The notes: generated by a model not told the origin, from the sequence alone. A stretch of 64,000 nt of DNA from a bacterium (GCA_014803525.1 JAAVBP010000005.1:1-64000); one strand, 5' to 3'; numbered from the stretch's first letter, positions 34,035-43,957 are shown. Translations and numbers: made by a program.

Positions 34035-34334
34035 TTAATCTGGCATTGGCATGCCGGCGGTGGCTTCGCCCATTATCTTGTCGATTGTGGCGTCCGCTTT
34101 TTCTTTGGCGTCACGAAATGCCGTCGCAACCGTTTCCGCAATTGTCGCCGCATCACGCGATGCTAATTCATCACTGATTTTCAGATCTTTTAAATCATAT
34201 TTACCGGTCAGCGTCACAATACATGCACCGCCATCTGCGATACCACGCACTGTTGTTTTATCCAACAATGCCTGCGCTGCGGCAACCTTGTCCTGCAAGA
34301 CCCGGGCCTGTTCCATAAATGATTCCATATCCAT
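34035..34334 (-). CDS. YbaB/EbfC nucleoid-associated protein
   Basis: 'MEQARVLQDKVAAAQALLDKTTVRGIADGGACIVTLTGKYDLKDLKI'. Confidence 0.8.
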   Translation of the reverse strand: MDMESFMEQARVLQDKVAAAQALLDKTTVRGIADGGACIVTLTGKYDLKDLKISDELASRDAATIAETVATAFRDAKEKADATIDKIMGEATAGMPMPD

Positions 34335-34387
34335 TTTATTCCTCCGTTAATATCAAATTTACGGCGCCCGGAATGGGCGCCGCATTT

Positions 34388-36598
34388 TTATTTATCGGCC
34401 TTGTCCGCTTTTTCAGCTTTATCGGCTTTTGGGGTTTCCGCGCCTGTCTTCTGGTCGATACCAACCATCGACATACGCGTTTTACCACGTTTATCCGCGC
34501 CCAGGTATTTTACATATACCGCATCGCCTTCTTTGTATCCGGCGTCGGCAATTTTATCAATACGTTTGCCGGTAATTTCGGAAATATGAACCATTGATTC
34601 AAATCCGTTCAATACCTTTACAAACAAACCGAAATCTTTGACACCGGAAACCGTGCCGGCATAGATCTGGCCAACCTCGGGCTCTGCAATGATTTCCTTG
34701 ATACGACGAATGGCTTCGTCTGCATCTTCGCGTGTCACTGCCATGATTTTTACCGTGCCATCATCTTCCAAGTCGATGTTTGTGTTTGTTTCGCGTGTCA
34801 GGGCCTGGATAACCACCCCGCCCTTGCCGATAACATCACGAATCTTGTCCGGATTGATGTTCATTGTGTACATCTGGGGTGCGTATTCGGATACCTTCTC
34901 ACGCGGTGCAGAAATCGCCGCATTGATTTTGCCCAAGATGTGCATACGGCCGTCGCGTGCCTGGGCCAATGCACGTTCCATGATTTCAAATGTAATGGAT
35001 GTAATTTTAATATCCATCTGCAGGGCTGTGATACCCTGGTCTGTACCGGTTACCTTGAAATCCATATCACCCAGGTGGTCTTCATCACCCAAGATATCGG
35101 TCAGAACCGCATAGTCATCACCCTCTTTGATTAATCCCATTGCAATACCTGCAACCGGACGCGTTAACGGCACACCACCATCCATCATGGCCAATGTTGC
35201 GCCACATGTTGTCGCCATGGACGAAGAACCGTTTGATTCCAAAATATCGGATACAACACGGATTACATAGTCGAATTTTTCACGTGTCGGTACCATCGGG
35301 TGCAATGCGCGCCATGCCAGGTTACCATGACCTAATTCACGACGTGACGGGGATTTCAGCCCCTTGCATTCGCCAACGGAATAACCCGGGAAATTATAGT
35401 TCAAAAAGAAATCTTTTTCCTGGGATCCATCCAGTGTTTCGATCGGTAATGCATCCTTGCCGCCACCCAGTGTGAGTGTCACCAGCGCCTGGGTTTCACC
35501 GCGTGTGAACAATGCAGATCCGTGTGCACGTGGCAGCACGCCCAATTCGATTTCAATCGGACGAACAGTCTTGGTGTCACGACCATCGATACGCGGTTTT
35601 CCCGCCAAGATATTGCCGCGCATGATGCGTGCAGTGATGTTTTCAACAATTTCATCCGCAAAAGATTCCAACGTGGATGTAGCCAGCGCAGAATCAACAA
35701 ACATTTCCGGTATCATGGCCTTGGCCGCGGCATGGATTTCCGCCAATTTATCCAGACGATCCAGTTTTTCCTTGATCCCCAGCGCGTTTTCGATATCGCC
35801 CGCAAATTTTTCAAATGCAGATTCCATCGCAACATATTCCGGTGATTTTTCCGGCACGGCCCAACGTTCTTTGCCGGCCTTTGCCGCCAGTTCGTTGATC
35901 GCGTTAATTACCGCCTGTTGCGCGTCAAAACCAAATTTAACCGCACCCAGAACCGTCTTTTCATCCAGTTCGCCGATTTCAGATTCAACCATCAAAACAC
36001 CATCTTTGGTGGCGGCCACAACCAAGTCCATTTCCATATCTTCGGTTTCTTTGCGTGACGGGTTCAATACATATTTACCGTCGGCATATCCAACACGCGC
36101 CGCGCCAATCGGGCCCTGGAACGGAACACCGGACAACGCCAATGCCGCAGATGACGCAATCATGGCCAGGATATCCGGCTGATTCTTTTTGTCATATGAA
36201 AATACCTGGGCAATAATCTGAACCTTGTTCTTGAACGTTTCCGGGAACAGCGGGCGAATCGGACGATCGATCAAACGTGCGGTCAATGTTTCCGGTGTTG
36301 ATGCCTTGCCTTCGCGTCTGTCGCGTGAACCCGGAATGCGGCCGGCCGATGCATATTTTTCCTGATAATCAACGGTCAGTGGGAAAAAGTCCTGACCCTC
36401 GACCGCGGTCTTTTCCGCGCAGACCGTTGCCAGAACCATTGTTTCGCCCATTGTGGCCAATACCGCGCCACACGCCTGTTTCGCCATACGGCCCGTTTCC
36501 AAACGCAGGGTTGCGTCACCATACGGAATTTCAACGTAAACCGGGTGATTCAACGGATGTGCGTCATCTTTGCCTTTTTTAAATAAACCAAATACCAT
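34388..36598 (-). CDS. pnp: polyribonucleotide nucleotidyltransferase
   Basis: 'GRIPGSRDRREGKASTPETLTARLIDRPIRPLFP', KH 'IRDVIGKGGVVIQALTRET', S1 'GQIYAGTVSGVKDFGLFVKV'. Confidence 0.98.
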   Translation of the reverse strand: MVFGLFKKGKDDAHPLNHPVYVEIPYGDATLRLETGRMAKQACGAVLATMGETMVLATVCAEKTAVEGQDFFPLTVDYQEKYASAGRIPGSRDRREGKASTPETLTARLIDRPIRPLFPETFKNKVQIIAQVFSYDKKNQPDILAMIASSAALALSGVPFQGPIGAARVGYADGKYVLNPSRKETEDMEMDLVVAATKDGVLMVESEIGELDEKTVLGAVKFGFDAQQAVINAINELAAKAGKERWAVPEKSPEYVAMESAFEKFAGDIENALGIKEKLDRLDKLAEIHAAAKAMIPEMFVDSALATSTLESFADEIVENITARIMRGNILAGKPRIDGRDTKTVRPIEIELGVLPRAHGSALFTRGETQALVTLTLGGGKDALPIETLDGSQEKDFFLNYNFPGYSVGECKGLKSPSRRELGHGNLAWRALHPMVPTREKFDYVIRVVSDILESNGSSSMATTCGATLAMMDGGVPLTRPVAGIAMGLIKEGDDYAVLTDILGDEDHLGDMDFKVTGTDQGITALQMDIKITSITFEIMERALAQARDGRMHILGKINAAISAPREKVSEYAPQMYTMNINPDKIRDVIGKGGVVIQALTRETNTNIDLEDDGTVKIMAVTREDADEAIRRIKEIIAEPEVGQIYAGTVSGVKDFGLFVKVLNGFESMVHISEITGKRIDKIADAGYKEGDAVYVKYLGADKRGKTRMSMVGIDQKTGAETPKADKAEKADKADK

Positions 36599-36772
36599 TA
36601 GTTTTCTCCATTTTTTAAAGTTTGTTTATTTCGTGCGGAGAAAATTATTCGTTCTTGCATTCTGGGGACGTCATAAAAAATGCAAAAATGAACAATTTTC
36701 AACCCCGCACATATTAATTATAGATGATATTTATCTGTTTGCAAATAAAATAACGGGGCATGTGCCCCGCCC

Positions 36773-37504
36773 TTATTCCGCCGCCTGGTACAGGCGTATG
36801 TATTCAAACACCGTCTTCATAATCAGGGCACCTGCCCCGCGTTTATCCAGAAAACGGCGTGCACGCATTAAATCGCCATGCATGTCACAGAATGCGGCAC
36901 TTTCCCAATCAATAAACGCAACAATATCGCCAGTATCGGGATCCACGACAAAATTGCCACCGATATCATTGTGATACCATCCGTAAAACATCCCAGGCCT
37001 GACATCTGCGGGTTTCATATGACGGATCGATTCGGGATCACTGCGCCCCAATTCAAATATAAACGCAGCCAATTGATTGGCGATTTTATCTTCGTGGCGC
37101 AGTATTGTATCGGTATCCATATCCGCCAATGTTTTACCGGCGTGAAAATCGTACTTTAATACGTCCATGCCATTAAATTCCAAGATTTCCATTTTCGGAA
37201 TATATATCGGCGATATGTCACGAAATGCGTCGGCAAACATTTTCTCGCGGCGCGGACTGTCGGCGCGTGCGGCGACCAGTGGAAATTTATACGCAACCAC
37301 GTCATCCAGTACAACGATTATCTTTTTCATGCCGCCATGACCGGAATATGTCCGGGCACGACCGTTTGGGCGTCCGGCGTCCCGACGCGCAAAATCAATA
37401 TATTGTTTGATATCGTAATTCAGACGTGTACGTACGCGATGACGCAATTTCTTGTTCGGTATAAAACCGCATACGACATTTGCCGCCGCCTTTTTAATTC
37501 CCAT
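36773..37504 (-). CDS. APH/kinase-fold phosphotransferase-like protein
   Basis: 'DVVAYKFPL' and 'WYHNDIGGNFVVDPDTGDIVAFIDWESA' (HxDxxxxN...IDWE). Confidence 0.6.
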   Translation of the reverse strand: MGIKKAAANVVCGFIPNKKLRHRVRTRLNYDIKQYIDFARRDAGRPNGRARTYSGHGGMKKIIVVLDDVVAYKFPLVAARADSPRREKMFADAFRDISPIYIPKMEILEFNGMDVLKYDFHAGKTLADMDTDTILRHEDKIANQLAAFIFELGRSDPESIRHMKPADVRPGMFYGWYHNDIGGNFVVDPDTGDIVAFIDWESAAFCDMHGDLMRARRFLDKRGAGALIMKTVFEYIRLYQAAE

Positions 37505-37968
37505 TACTGCTTCCTGTTTTTACGAAATTCATCCAGTGATACAACACGTCCCGGATCCGGCACCGTGCCCGGTTTATCATCCAATGGCAATTCCATATCA
37601 TTGTCGGCGGCCGGATTTACCTTTGGATGAAAAGACAACATGAAATCCACCGACGGATCCTTGAATTCCACCAATGCAGAAAACGGCACGCGTATAAAGA
37701 ACGGTCGACCATCAAATGTCAACTGGACACCGAATTCTTTGTCAGATACGTGCAGGTTGTTATAAGAATACTGCAGAACAATTGTCATAATATCTGGATA
37801 TCGTATACGCAGAAAGTCCGGCAGAACCACCCCAGCCTCACGCGTTTTGAATGTGATATAAAAGTGCGTGCCATCGGCCAGCCCATTAAATTGGGCGTGT
37901 GTTAGCGCATCTTTGACCACGGTTTTCAGCGCGCGATCCAACAGTGATTGATAATCTATTTTACTCAT
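37504..37968 (-). CDS. sspB: SspB-like ClpXP adaptor (alphaproteobacterial type)
   Basis: 'IDYQSLLDRALKTVVKDALTHAQFNGLADGTHFYITFKT...LPDFLRIRYPDIMTIVLQY'. Confidence 0.85.
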   Translation of the reverse strand: MSKIDYQSLLDRALKTVVKDALTHAQFNGLADGTHFYITFKTREAGVVLPDFLRIRYPDIMTIVLQYSYNNLHVSDKEFGVQLTFDGRPFFIRVPFSALVEFKDPSVDFMLSFHPKVNPAADNDMELPLDDKPGTVPDPGRVVSLDEFRKNRKQ

Positions 37969-37983
37969 CCTTATTCCTTTGAA

Positions 37984-39048
37984 CTAAACTATATTATTTA
38001 TCGCACCATTGTTGCAAGTAACAAATGCCGCATCCGGAACATCGGCAAATGCACTTTTATCCAACCCGGTTGCCCAAACCTGGGCACAGGCATTTGACAA
38101 TGCCGAAAACAGCCGCATGCGCGCGGCACTATCCAGGTGGGCGGCGGCCTCGTCCAACAATATAATTGGTTGGGCGAATGTTTTCTCGTGCATTAATTGC
38201 GCGTGGGCCAAAATTAAATCCAACAAGACAGATTTTTGTTGCCCGGTACTGGTTATATGTGCCGGCAGGTTAAGCGCATTGTTAAACACGCCGAAATCAG
38301 ATTTATGCGGCCCATCGACCAACATTTTATCACCAATCAACGCGCGATTTTCGCGCAAATATGCCAAATACGCGCCTTCGGCGGCAGGGGCGTCTTGGAT
38401 TATCATAGACTCGACCATGCCGGTAACGGATACAGCGGCATTTTTCAGAAAATAATTAACCTCGCCCGCGTATTGGATACGTGCGGCCGCAATTGATACG
38501 GCGGCCGCGGCGATCTGGGCATCCAGCGCATCCAGCCAACGCGTGTTTGCGCCCGCCTTGATCGCGGCGGCGCGTTCCGACATCAGTTTTGAAAAACGTG
38601 CAACGCGGCCGCTGTGCGTTGCATCAAATGCCGCGGCCAGGCGATCAAAAAACGCACGACGTTCTGATGCGCTGTCTACAAACAATCTGTCTTCGCGGGG
38701 GGTAATCCATACGACGCGGATATGTTTGGCCAAATCGGCCAACGGGGCCGCATCACCGTCAATGCGTGCACGACGGTTTGCATCGCCGGGGGAAAAAGAT
38801 ACGGCAACCTCGGTCTGGTTATCCAATTCTGCATGTACAGAAAATCCGCCCACACCACCAAATCGTGCGATATCGGTCATTGCCGCACCGCGCATTCCAC
38901 GATGTCCACCCAGGATTGATACTGCCTCGAGTATTGCGGTCTTGCCCGCACCGTTGGGGCCTGTGATAATAATATTGCGCGCCCCACGCGTATCAACGCG
39001 CCCAAATTCATGATTTCTAAAGTCAGTCAATGTCAACCGTGTTATCAT
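37984..39048 (-). CDS. recF: DNA replication/repair protein RecF
   Basis: 'LTLTDFRNHE', 'GPNGAGKTAILEAVSIL', 'HITSTGQQKSVLLDLILAHA', 'ILLDEAAAHLD'. Confidence 0.93.
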   Translation of the reverse strand: MITRLTLTDFRNHEFGRVDTRGARNIIITGPNGAGKTAILEAVSILGGHRGMRGAAMTDIARFGGVGGFSVHAELDNQTEVAVSFSPGDANRRARIDGDAAPLADLAKHIRVVWITPREDRLFVDSASERRAFFDRLAAAFDATHSGRVARFSKLMSERAAAIKAGANTRWLDALDAQIAAAAVSIAAARIQYAGEVNYFLKNAAVSVTGMVESMIIQDAPAAEGAYLAYLRENRALIGDKMLVDGPHKSDFGVFNNALNLPAHITSTGQQKSVLLDLILAHAQLMHEKTFAQPIILLDEAAAHLDSAARMRLFSALSNACAQVWATGLDKSAFADVPDAAFVTCNNGAINNIV

Positions 39049-39189
39049 GCGCCGAATAGTACAACAAAAATATAAAAAAATGCAAGCAATCCATCATTCC
39101 TTGGCTTTGTCATACGTTATATCACATGGGAATTTGACCAATATTTAATATTGCAATCCCAAAATTCTTTGTTATAATTGATGGGACAT

Positions 39190-39266
39190 GGATGTGTAGC
39201 TCAGTTGGTTAGAGTATCTCCTTGACATGGAGGGGGTCGTTGGTTCGAGTCCAATCACATCCACCA
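39190..39266 (+). tRNA. tRNA-Val(GAC)
   Basis: ggatgtgtagctcagttggttagagtatctcctt-GAC-atggagggggtcgttggttcgagtccaatcacatccacca. Confidence 0.93.
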
Positions 39267-39324
39267 GATTTAAAAAGCGTGACGCCCCATTGGCGTCTGT
39301 TTTTATAAAAGGGGCACAAAAACA

Positions 39325-41313
39325 ATGACAGATACAAAGAAAGTTTTAATTACATCCGCACTGCCGTACGTAAATGGTGAACTGCATTTGGGACATTTGG
39401 TTGGATGCTGGCTGCCCAGTGATGTGTACGCCCGTTTTAACCGCGCACGCGGTAATGATGTTTTGTATGTTTGCGGCGCAGATGAACACGGAACACCCGC
39501 CGTTGTTGGTGCCGCCAAAGAAGGCATACCGGTAATTGAATACAATAACAAATATTACGAAAAACACCTGCGTGCGGTGCGTGATTTCAACCTGTCATTT
39601 GATCTGTATGGCCGCACACATACCGAATTACAGGAAACATTAATACACGATTTATTTGGCCGTCTGGATGCCCGCGGCCTGATAGAAGAACGCGAAACAA
39701 TTCAGCCGTTTTCGGTTGATGATAATATGTTCTTGGCCGACCGTCAATTGGTTGGAACTTGCCCGAAATGTGGATTTGATAAAGCCCGCGGTGACCAGTG
39801 TGATAAATGCAGTGCCACGTACGAAGCGACAGAACTGGTATCCCCGCGCAGCACTATATCGGGATCAGACAAAATTGAAATGCGCCCGACAAAGAATTTG
39901 TTTTTCCGGGCCAGCGCAGTGCAGGACACATGGCGCGAATGGCTGAAAACACATGCACCAAAATGGTCTAAAACCGCCGGTGCGATTGCAATGGGTTGGG
40001 CAAACGACGAATTATTTGATACATCAATCACGCGCGATTTGCCATGGGGAATTTCTGTAAATAAACCGGGTTATGAAAACAAGGTTTTCTATGTATGGTT
40101 TGATGCCCCATGGGGATATGTGTCAATATCCCAGGCCGCACGTAAAAATTGGGCCGATTGGTGGAAAAATCCGGACACACATTACGCGCAGTTTATGGGC
40201 AAAGATAACGTGAAATTCCACGCTGTATTTTTCCCGGAACAGCAATTGGCCGTTGCCGACGGATGGAAGACGGTTGATATGTTAAAATCCATGAACTTTT
40301 TAAATTTCGAAGGCGGCAAATTTTCGAAATCTGAAAAGCGCGGAATATTCTTGACCGATGCGCTGGATGTCGCGCCAAGTGATGCATGGCGTTATGCATT
40401 GTTGGCGTCGGCCCCCGAAACGGATGATACAGATTTCACGATTGAACGCTTTGCCGATATTGTTAACAAAGATTTGAATGGCATGCTGGGTAACTTTGTA
40501 TCCCGCGTATGCAAATTAACCGATAAAAACTTTGGCCTGAACGTTCCCGCGGCGGGCGAAATGGATACCAATTTGGCGGCGCGCATAAATGAAAAAATTG
40601 CGGAATTAACCGCGGCACTGGACGCATGCGAATTCCGCGCAGCGATTGTTGCACTGCGCGGACTGTACGCAATCGGTAATGAATATATGACAGAAATGGC
40701 ACCATGGACATTGGTGAAAAACGGCGACATGGCGGCGGCCGGGGCGGTGCTGAATAACTGTTTCCAATTGATTGATTTGTATGCCCGCGTGTCTGCGCCA
40801 TTTATCCCAAATGCGGCGGAAAAAATCCGCGCGGTATTTGCCGGGGCGCATGATTTATCATGGCCGGCAGAATTTGAACGTCGTGTGGATAATGGTGATT
40901 CGTTTATTGTCCCCGATAACCTGTTCGAAAGAATAGATGACGCACGTGTGGCAGAACTGACTGAAAGATTTGCACCGAAAAAAGACGACGCACCAAAGCC
41001 GACGATTGCAAAAATTATCGCGGCCGAACCGCATCCATCACGCGAAGGTCTGCAAATTTTAACCGTGGACAATGGAACGGAAACGTTACAAATCGTATGC
41101 GCCGCACCGAATGCACGCGCGGGGCTGGTGTCCGTTCTGGCGCCGGTCGGATGCAAATTGCCGGGCCAGAAAAAGCCGATTTCACAGCGCACCGTCGCCG
41201 GCACAGAATCATTTGGCATGATGTGCAGCGCGGCCGAAATTGGCACCGGCACAGACGGCGATAATATTATCGAATTACCGGCAGACGCCGTAATCGGTAC
41301 GGAATATAAATAA
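39325..41313 (+). CDS. metG: methionyl-tRNA synthetase with C-terminal tRNA-binding domain
   Basis: 'ALPYVNGELHLGHLVG', 'FSKSEKRG', C-terminal 'GLQILTVDNGTETLQIVCAAPNAR'. Confidence 0.96.
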   Translation: MTDTKKVLITSALPYVNGELHLGHLVGCWLPSDVYARFNRARGNDVLYVCGADEHGTPAVVGAAKEGIPVIEYNNKYYEKHLRAVRDFNLSFDLYGRTHTELQETLIHDLFGRLDARGLIEERETIQPFSVDDNMFLADRQLVGTCPKCGFDKARGDQCDKCSATYEATELVSPRSTISGSDKIEMRPTKNLFFRASAVQDTWREWLKTHAPKWSKTAGAIAMGWANDELFDTSITRDLPWGISVNKPGYENKVFYVWFDAPWGYVSISQAARKNWADWWKNPDTHYAQFMGKDNVKFHAVFFPEQQLAVADGWKTVDMLKSMNFLNFEGGKFSKSEKRGIFLTDALDVAPSDAWRYALLASAPETDDTDFTIERFADIVNKDLNGMLGNFVSRVCKLTDKNFGLNVPAAGEMDTNLAARINEKIAELTAALDACEFRAAIVALRGLYAIGNEYMTEMAPWTLVKNGDMAAAGAVLNNCFQLIDLYARVSAPFIPNAAEKIRAVFAGAHDLSWPAEFERRVDNGDSFIVPDNLFERIDDARVAELTERFAPKKDDAPKPTIAKIIAAEPHPSREGLQILTVDNGTETLQIVCAAPNARAGLVSVLAPVGCKLPGQKKPISQRTVAGTESFGMMCSAAEIGTGTDGDNIIELPADAVIGTEYK

Positions 41314-41314
41314 A

Positions 41315-42493
41315 ATGAAACTGGTGTTGGTATCTTGCTGTGCACCGTGCAGTGCGGGCGCGATAAAGCAACTGGCGGATGGCGCTATCCCGGACGTGGA
41401 TGACTTTGTCGTGCTGTTCTTTAATCCGAATATTTATCCCGCGGCCGAATACGAAAAACGCATGGCGGAACAGATAAGATATTGCGAGCAACTGGGCGTG
41501 CGTCACATAGAACTGGAATACGACCACGATGCATGGCGCGATGCGGTGCGCGGACTGGAAAATGAACCCGAACGCGGTGCCCGGTGCAGCTTGTGTTTTG
41601 AATATCGATTCGCCCGCGCGGCGGCTTGGGCACGCGAAAATGGTTATGACGCGGTAACATCAGTGCTTGGCGTGTCACGGCACAAGGACCAGGCCCAGGT
41701 TGATCGTGCCGGAGTTCGGGCCGTTGCATCGGCCACCCCCCGTCATGTCACAGACATGCCACCCCCCGCCAAGGGCGGTGGGAATTACCATGTGCCGCGT
41801 TATACGCAATTCGCGCTACAACAATCCAAAACATTAAAACGTAATATGACTGATGCAGAAAGATTGTTGTGGCATTATCTGCGTGGGCGTCGTGATTTCT
41901 CGTTTCGTAAACAGGCACCAATCGGAAATTATATTGTAGATTTCGTATGCTTATCGAAAAAGCTTATTATTGAGCTGGACGGCGCACAGCATGGAGATGC
42001 CACCGGTCGCGTACATGACACGGCGCGGGATAAGTTTTTGCACGACGCCGGATACAGAGTTCTGCGCTTCTGGAATGACGAAGTTTTTAAAAATATGGAT
42101 ATGGTGTTGGATACGATATATCGGTATTTAGCCACCCCCAGTCAGGCTGTGCCTGACAGCCCCCGCCCGGGCGGGGGCCATTGCGCCGAAGACCGCAATT
42201 TAAATTCGTATTCCAGAGCCCAAATTCCCCCCGCAATCCACCCACAAAAACATTCGTTTTTGCGGGGCCCGGAAACGGCGGTGGGAATTGGTGCGTTCCA
42301 GGCTCGGGCTGAATTGCCCCCGTCCGGGCGGGGGCTGTCGCCAAGGGCGACTGGGGGTGGCCCTGCGACTGAGCCCGATATTAAATACATCCCTATAAAA
42401 TGGGACGAGGGCCTGCGTCAACAAATCGGACGCGCGTCGGACTTTTACCGCCAGAATTATTGCGGTTGCGAATTTAGTATTCGAAAAGTATAA
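41315..42493 (+). CDS. queH: epoxyqueuosine reductase QueH interrupted in frame by a DUF559-encoding element
   Basis: N-part 'MKLVLVSCCAPCSAGAIKQL...VSRHKDQAQVDRAG' and C-part 'YIPIKWDEGLRQQIGRASDFYRQNYCGCEFS' are QueH; the middle 210 codons are foreign. Confidence 0.85.
   Translation: MKLVLVSCCAPCSAGAIKQLADGAIPDVDDFVVLFFNPNIYPAAEYEKRMAEQIRYCEQLGVRHIELEYDHDAWRDAVRGLENEPERGARCSLCFEYRFARAAAWARENGYDAVTSVLGVSRHKDQAQVDRAGVRAVASATPRHVTDMPPPAKGGGNYHVPRYTQFALQQSKTLKRNMTDAERLLWHYLRGRRDFSFRKQAPIGNYIVDFVCLSKKLIIELDGAQHGDATGRVHDTARDKFLHDAGYRVLRFWNDEVFKNMDMVLDTIYRYLATPSQAVPDSPRPGGGHCAEDRNLNSYSRAQIPPAIHPQKHSFLRGPETAVGIGAFQARAELPPSGRGLSPRATGGGPATEPDIKYIPIKWDEGLRQQIGRASDFYRQNYCGCEFSIRKV
41732..42361 (+). 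mobile_element. 630-bp in-frame element with GCCACCCCC/GGGGGTGGC terminal inverted repeats carrying a DUF559 nuclease-like domain
   Basis: TIRs at 41732-41740 and 42353-42361; 'NMTDAERLLWHYLRGRRDFSFRKQAPIGNYIVDFVCLSKKLIIELDGAQH...LRFWNDEVF' is DUF559; 3' half matches the 70-237 repeat. Confidence 0.7.
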
Positions 42494-42576
42494 AAAACAC
42501 CGGAAAAAAAATCACCCACAGAAATTACATGTCCTTGGGGGCTGGAAACGGCGGCGGGAATTAAGACGTCACAAGT

Positions 42577-43036
42577 ACGCACACCAACAACAATATTTGC
42601 CGGCGATAAAAATATGCCCTGAAGAAGTTCGTTTGACAAGTGACGAATTACGCGCGCTATCGTATGACAAACAAATGCAATTCCCACCCAGGTATATATT
42701 TTTTACCACCGGCAAAAAAGAAAGCGGTCGCCTGTAAAAAAACAAGTGACCGGGGCGTTCGAAAATCACACTAACGATGACCGGCGTACCTTTCAATACG
42801 CACCACCCCGGCCGTACGGCATTGGGGCGTATAACGATGCGACGCACCGCAATACATCAAATGGATTTCGATGCATTCGCATCGGTTAGTGTGGGCTTTC
42901 GACGGCCCCGAATCAAGCATCCCTGCCTAATTCAATATTAATTATAACATACGTTTTTCCAACAGTCCATAAAAATACGGGCAACGAATGACGGATGACG
43001 CACACCAACAATAATATTTGCGCGGCGCAAAAATCG
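42577..43036. repeat. direct repeat pair flanking the putative structured RNA
   Basis: acgcacaccaacaacaatatttgccggcg (42577) versus acgcacaccaacaataatatttgcgcggcg (42998). Confidence 0.5.
42750..42936 (-). ncRNA. putative multi-branched structured RNA
   Basis: 42752-42779 pairs with 42880-42909; several internal hairpins (GCGTA..TACGC, CGATGC..GCATCG, GCCGTACGGC); TATAAT on minus at 42941-42946. Confidence 0.4.
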
Positions 43037-43079
43037 TGTCTATAATGCCACCGTGATTCAATATTTGAAAGGAGGACAT

Positions 43080-43955
43080 ATGTCATCTGTATTTGTATTC
43101 CCCGGCCAGGGCAGCCAGTCTGTCGGCATGGGACGCGAATTATATGAAAATAATGCCGCCGCCCGCGCAGTGTTTGAAGAGGTGGACGCGGCACTCGGCG
43201 AAAAGTTAACCGACATTATCTTTAATGGCCCGGCCGAGGATTTGACCCTGACGCGTAATGTTCAACCGGCGATTATGGCTGCGTCAATTGCAATGCTGCG
43301 TGCGTCGGGTGCAGAATTACCCGAATATGTTGCGGGACACAGCTTGGGCGAATATACCGCCCTGGCGGCCACCGGCGCAATCAGCGTGGGTGACGCGGCG
43401 AAACTTCTGCGTGCGCGTGGTGACGCGATGCAGTCTGCGGCGCCCGTGGGTGCGGGACTGACGGCCGTGATTATCGGTCTGGATATTGACACGGTGCGCG
43501 AGATTTGCGCCACGACAGATTGCGACGTTGCAAACGATAACTGCCCGGGCCAGGTTGTGATTTCCGGTCCAAAAGACGTGGTAGAGGCGACAATGGCCGC
43601 GGCCAAGGATGCCGGCGCACGTCGTGCGATGCCGCTGGCGCTGTCTGTGCCGGTTCATTGCCGTATGCAGTCGCCTGCCGCGGATGCAATGCGTGTCGCT
43701 TTGGAATCTGTCGAAATTAAAACACCATCCGCAAAGTTTATCGCAAATAAAACCGCGGACGTTATGATGGACCCGGCTCAGATTAAGGAAGCATTGATTT
43801 ACCAAATGACACATGGTGTACGCTGGCGCGAAAGTGTGCTGCGTATGCACGAACTGGGAATCCGCGACATGGTTGAATGTGGCCCGGGCAATGTTTTAAC
43901 GGGACTGTGTGGTCGCATTTGTTCAGATATTAACGCAAAGAAATTGGAGATATAA
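43080..43955 (+). CDS. fabD: malonyl-CoA-ACP transacylase
   Basis: 'FVFPGQGSQSVGMG', 'GHSLGEYTAL'. Confidence 0.95.
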   Translation: MSSVFVFPGQGSQSVGMGRELYENNAAARAVFEEVDAALGEKLTDIIFNGPAEDLTLTRNVQPAIMAASIAMLRASGAELPEYVAGHSLGEYTALAATGAISVGDAAKLLRARGDAMQSAAPVGAGLTAVIIGLDIDTVREICATTDCDVANDNCPGQVVISGPKDVVEATMAAAKDAGARRAMPLALSVPVHCRMQSPAADAMRVALESVEIKTPSAKFIANKTADVMMDPAQIKEALIYQMTHGVRWRESVLRMHELGIRDMVECGPGNVLTGLCGRICSDINAKKLEI

Positions 43956-43957
43956 TT

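Noticed and set aside
39190-39266. tRNA-Val(GAC) as an integration site of a prophage or island
   Set aside because: Downstream is core gene metG; no integrase or duplicated tRNA 3' end seen nearby.
41732-42361. Intein in QueH
   Set aside because: No N-terminal Cys/Ser splice block or C-terminal HN/C-S/T motif at the borders; borders are GC-rich inverted repeats instead.
42750-42936. 6S RNA, tmRNA or RNase P identity for the structured RNA in the queH-fabD gap
   Set aside because: Multi-branched rather than a single bubbled rod (6S); no tRNA-like domain or tag ORF (tmRNA); no conserved RNase P motifs recognised.
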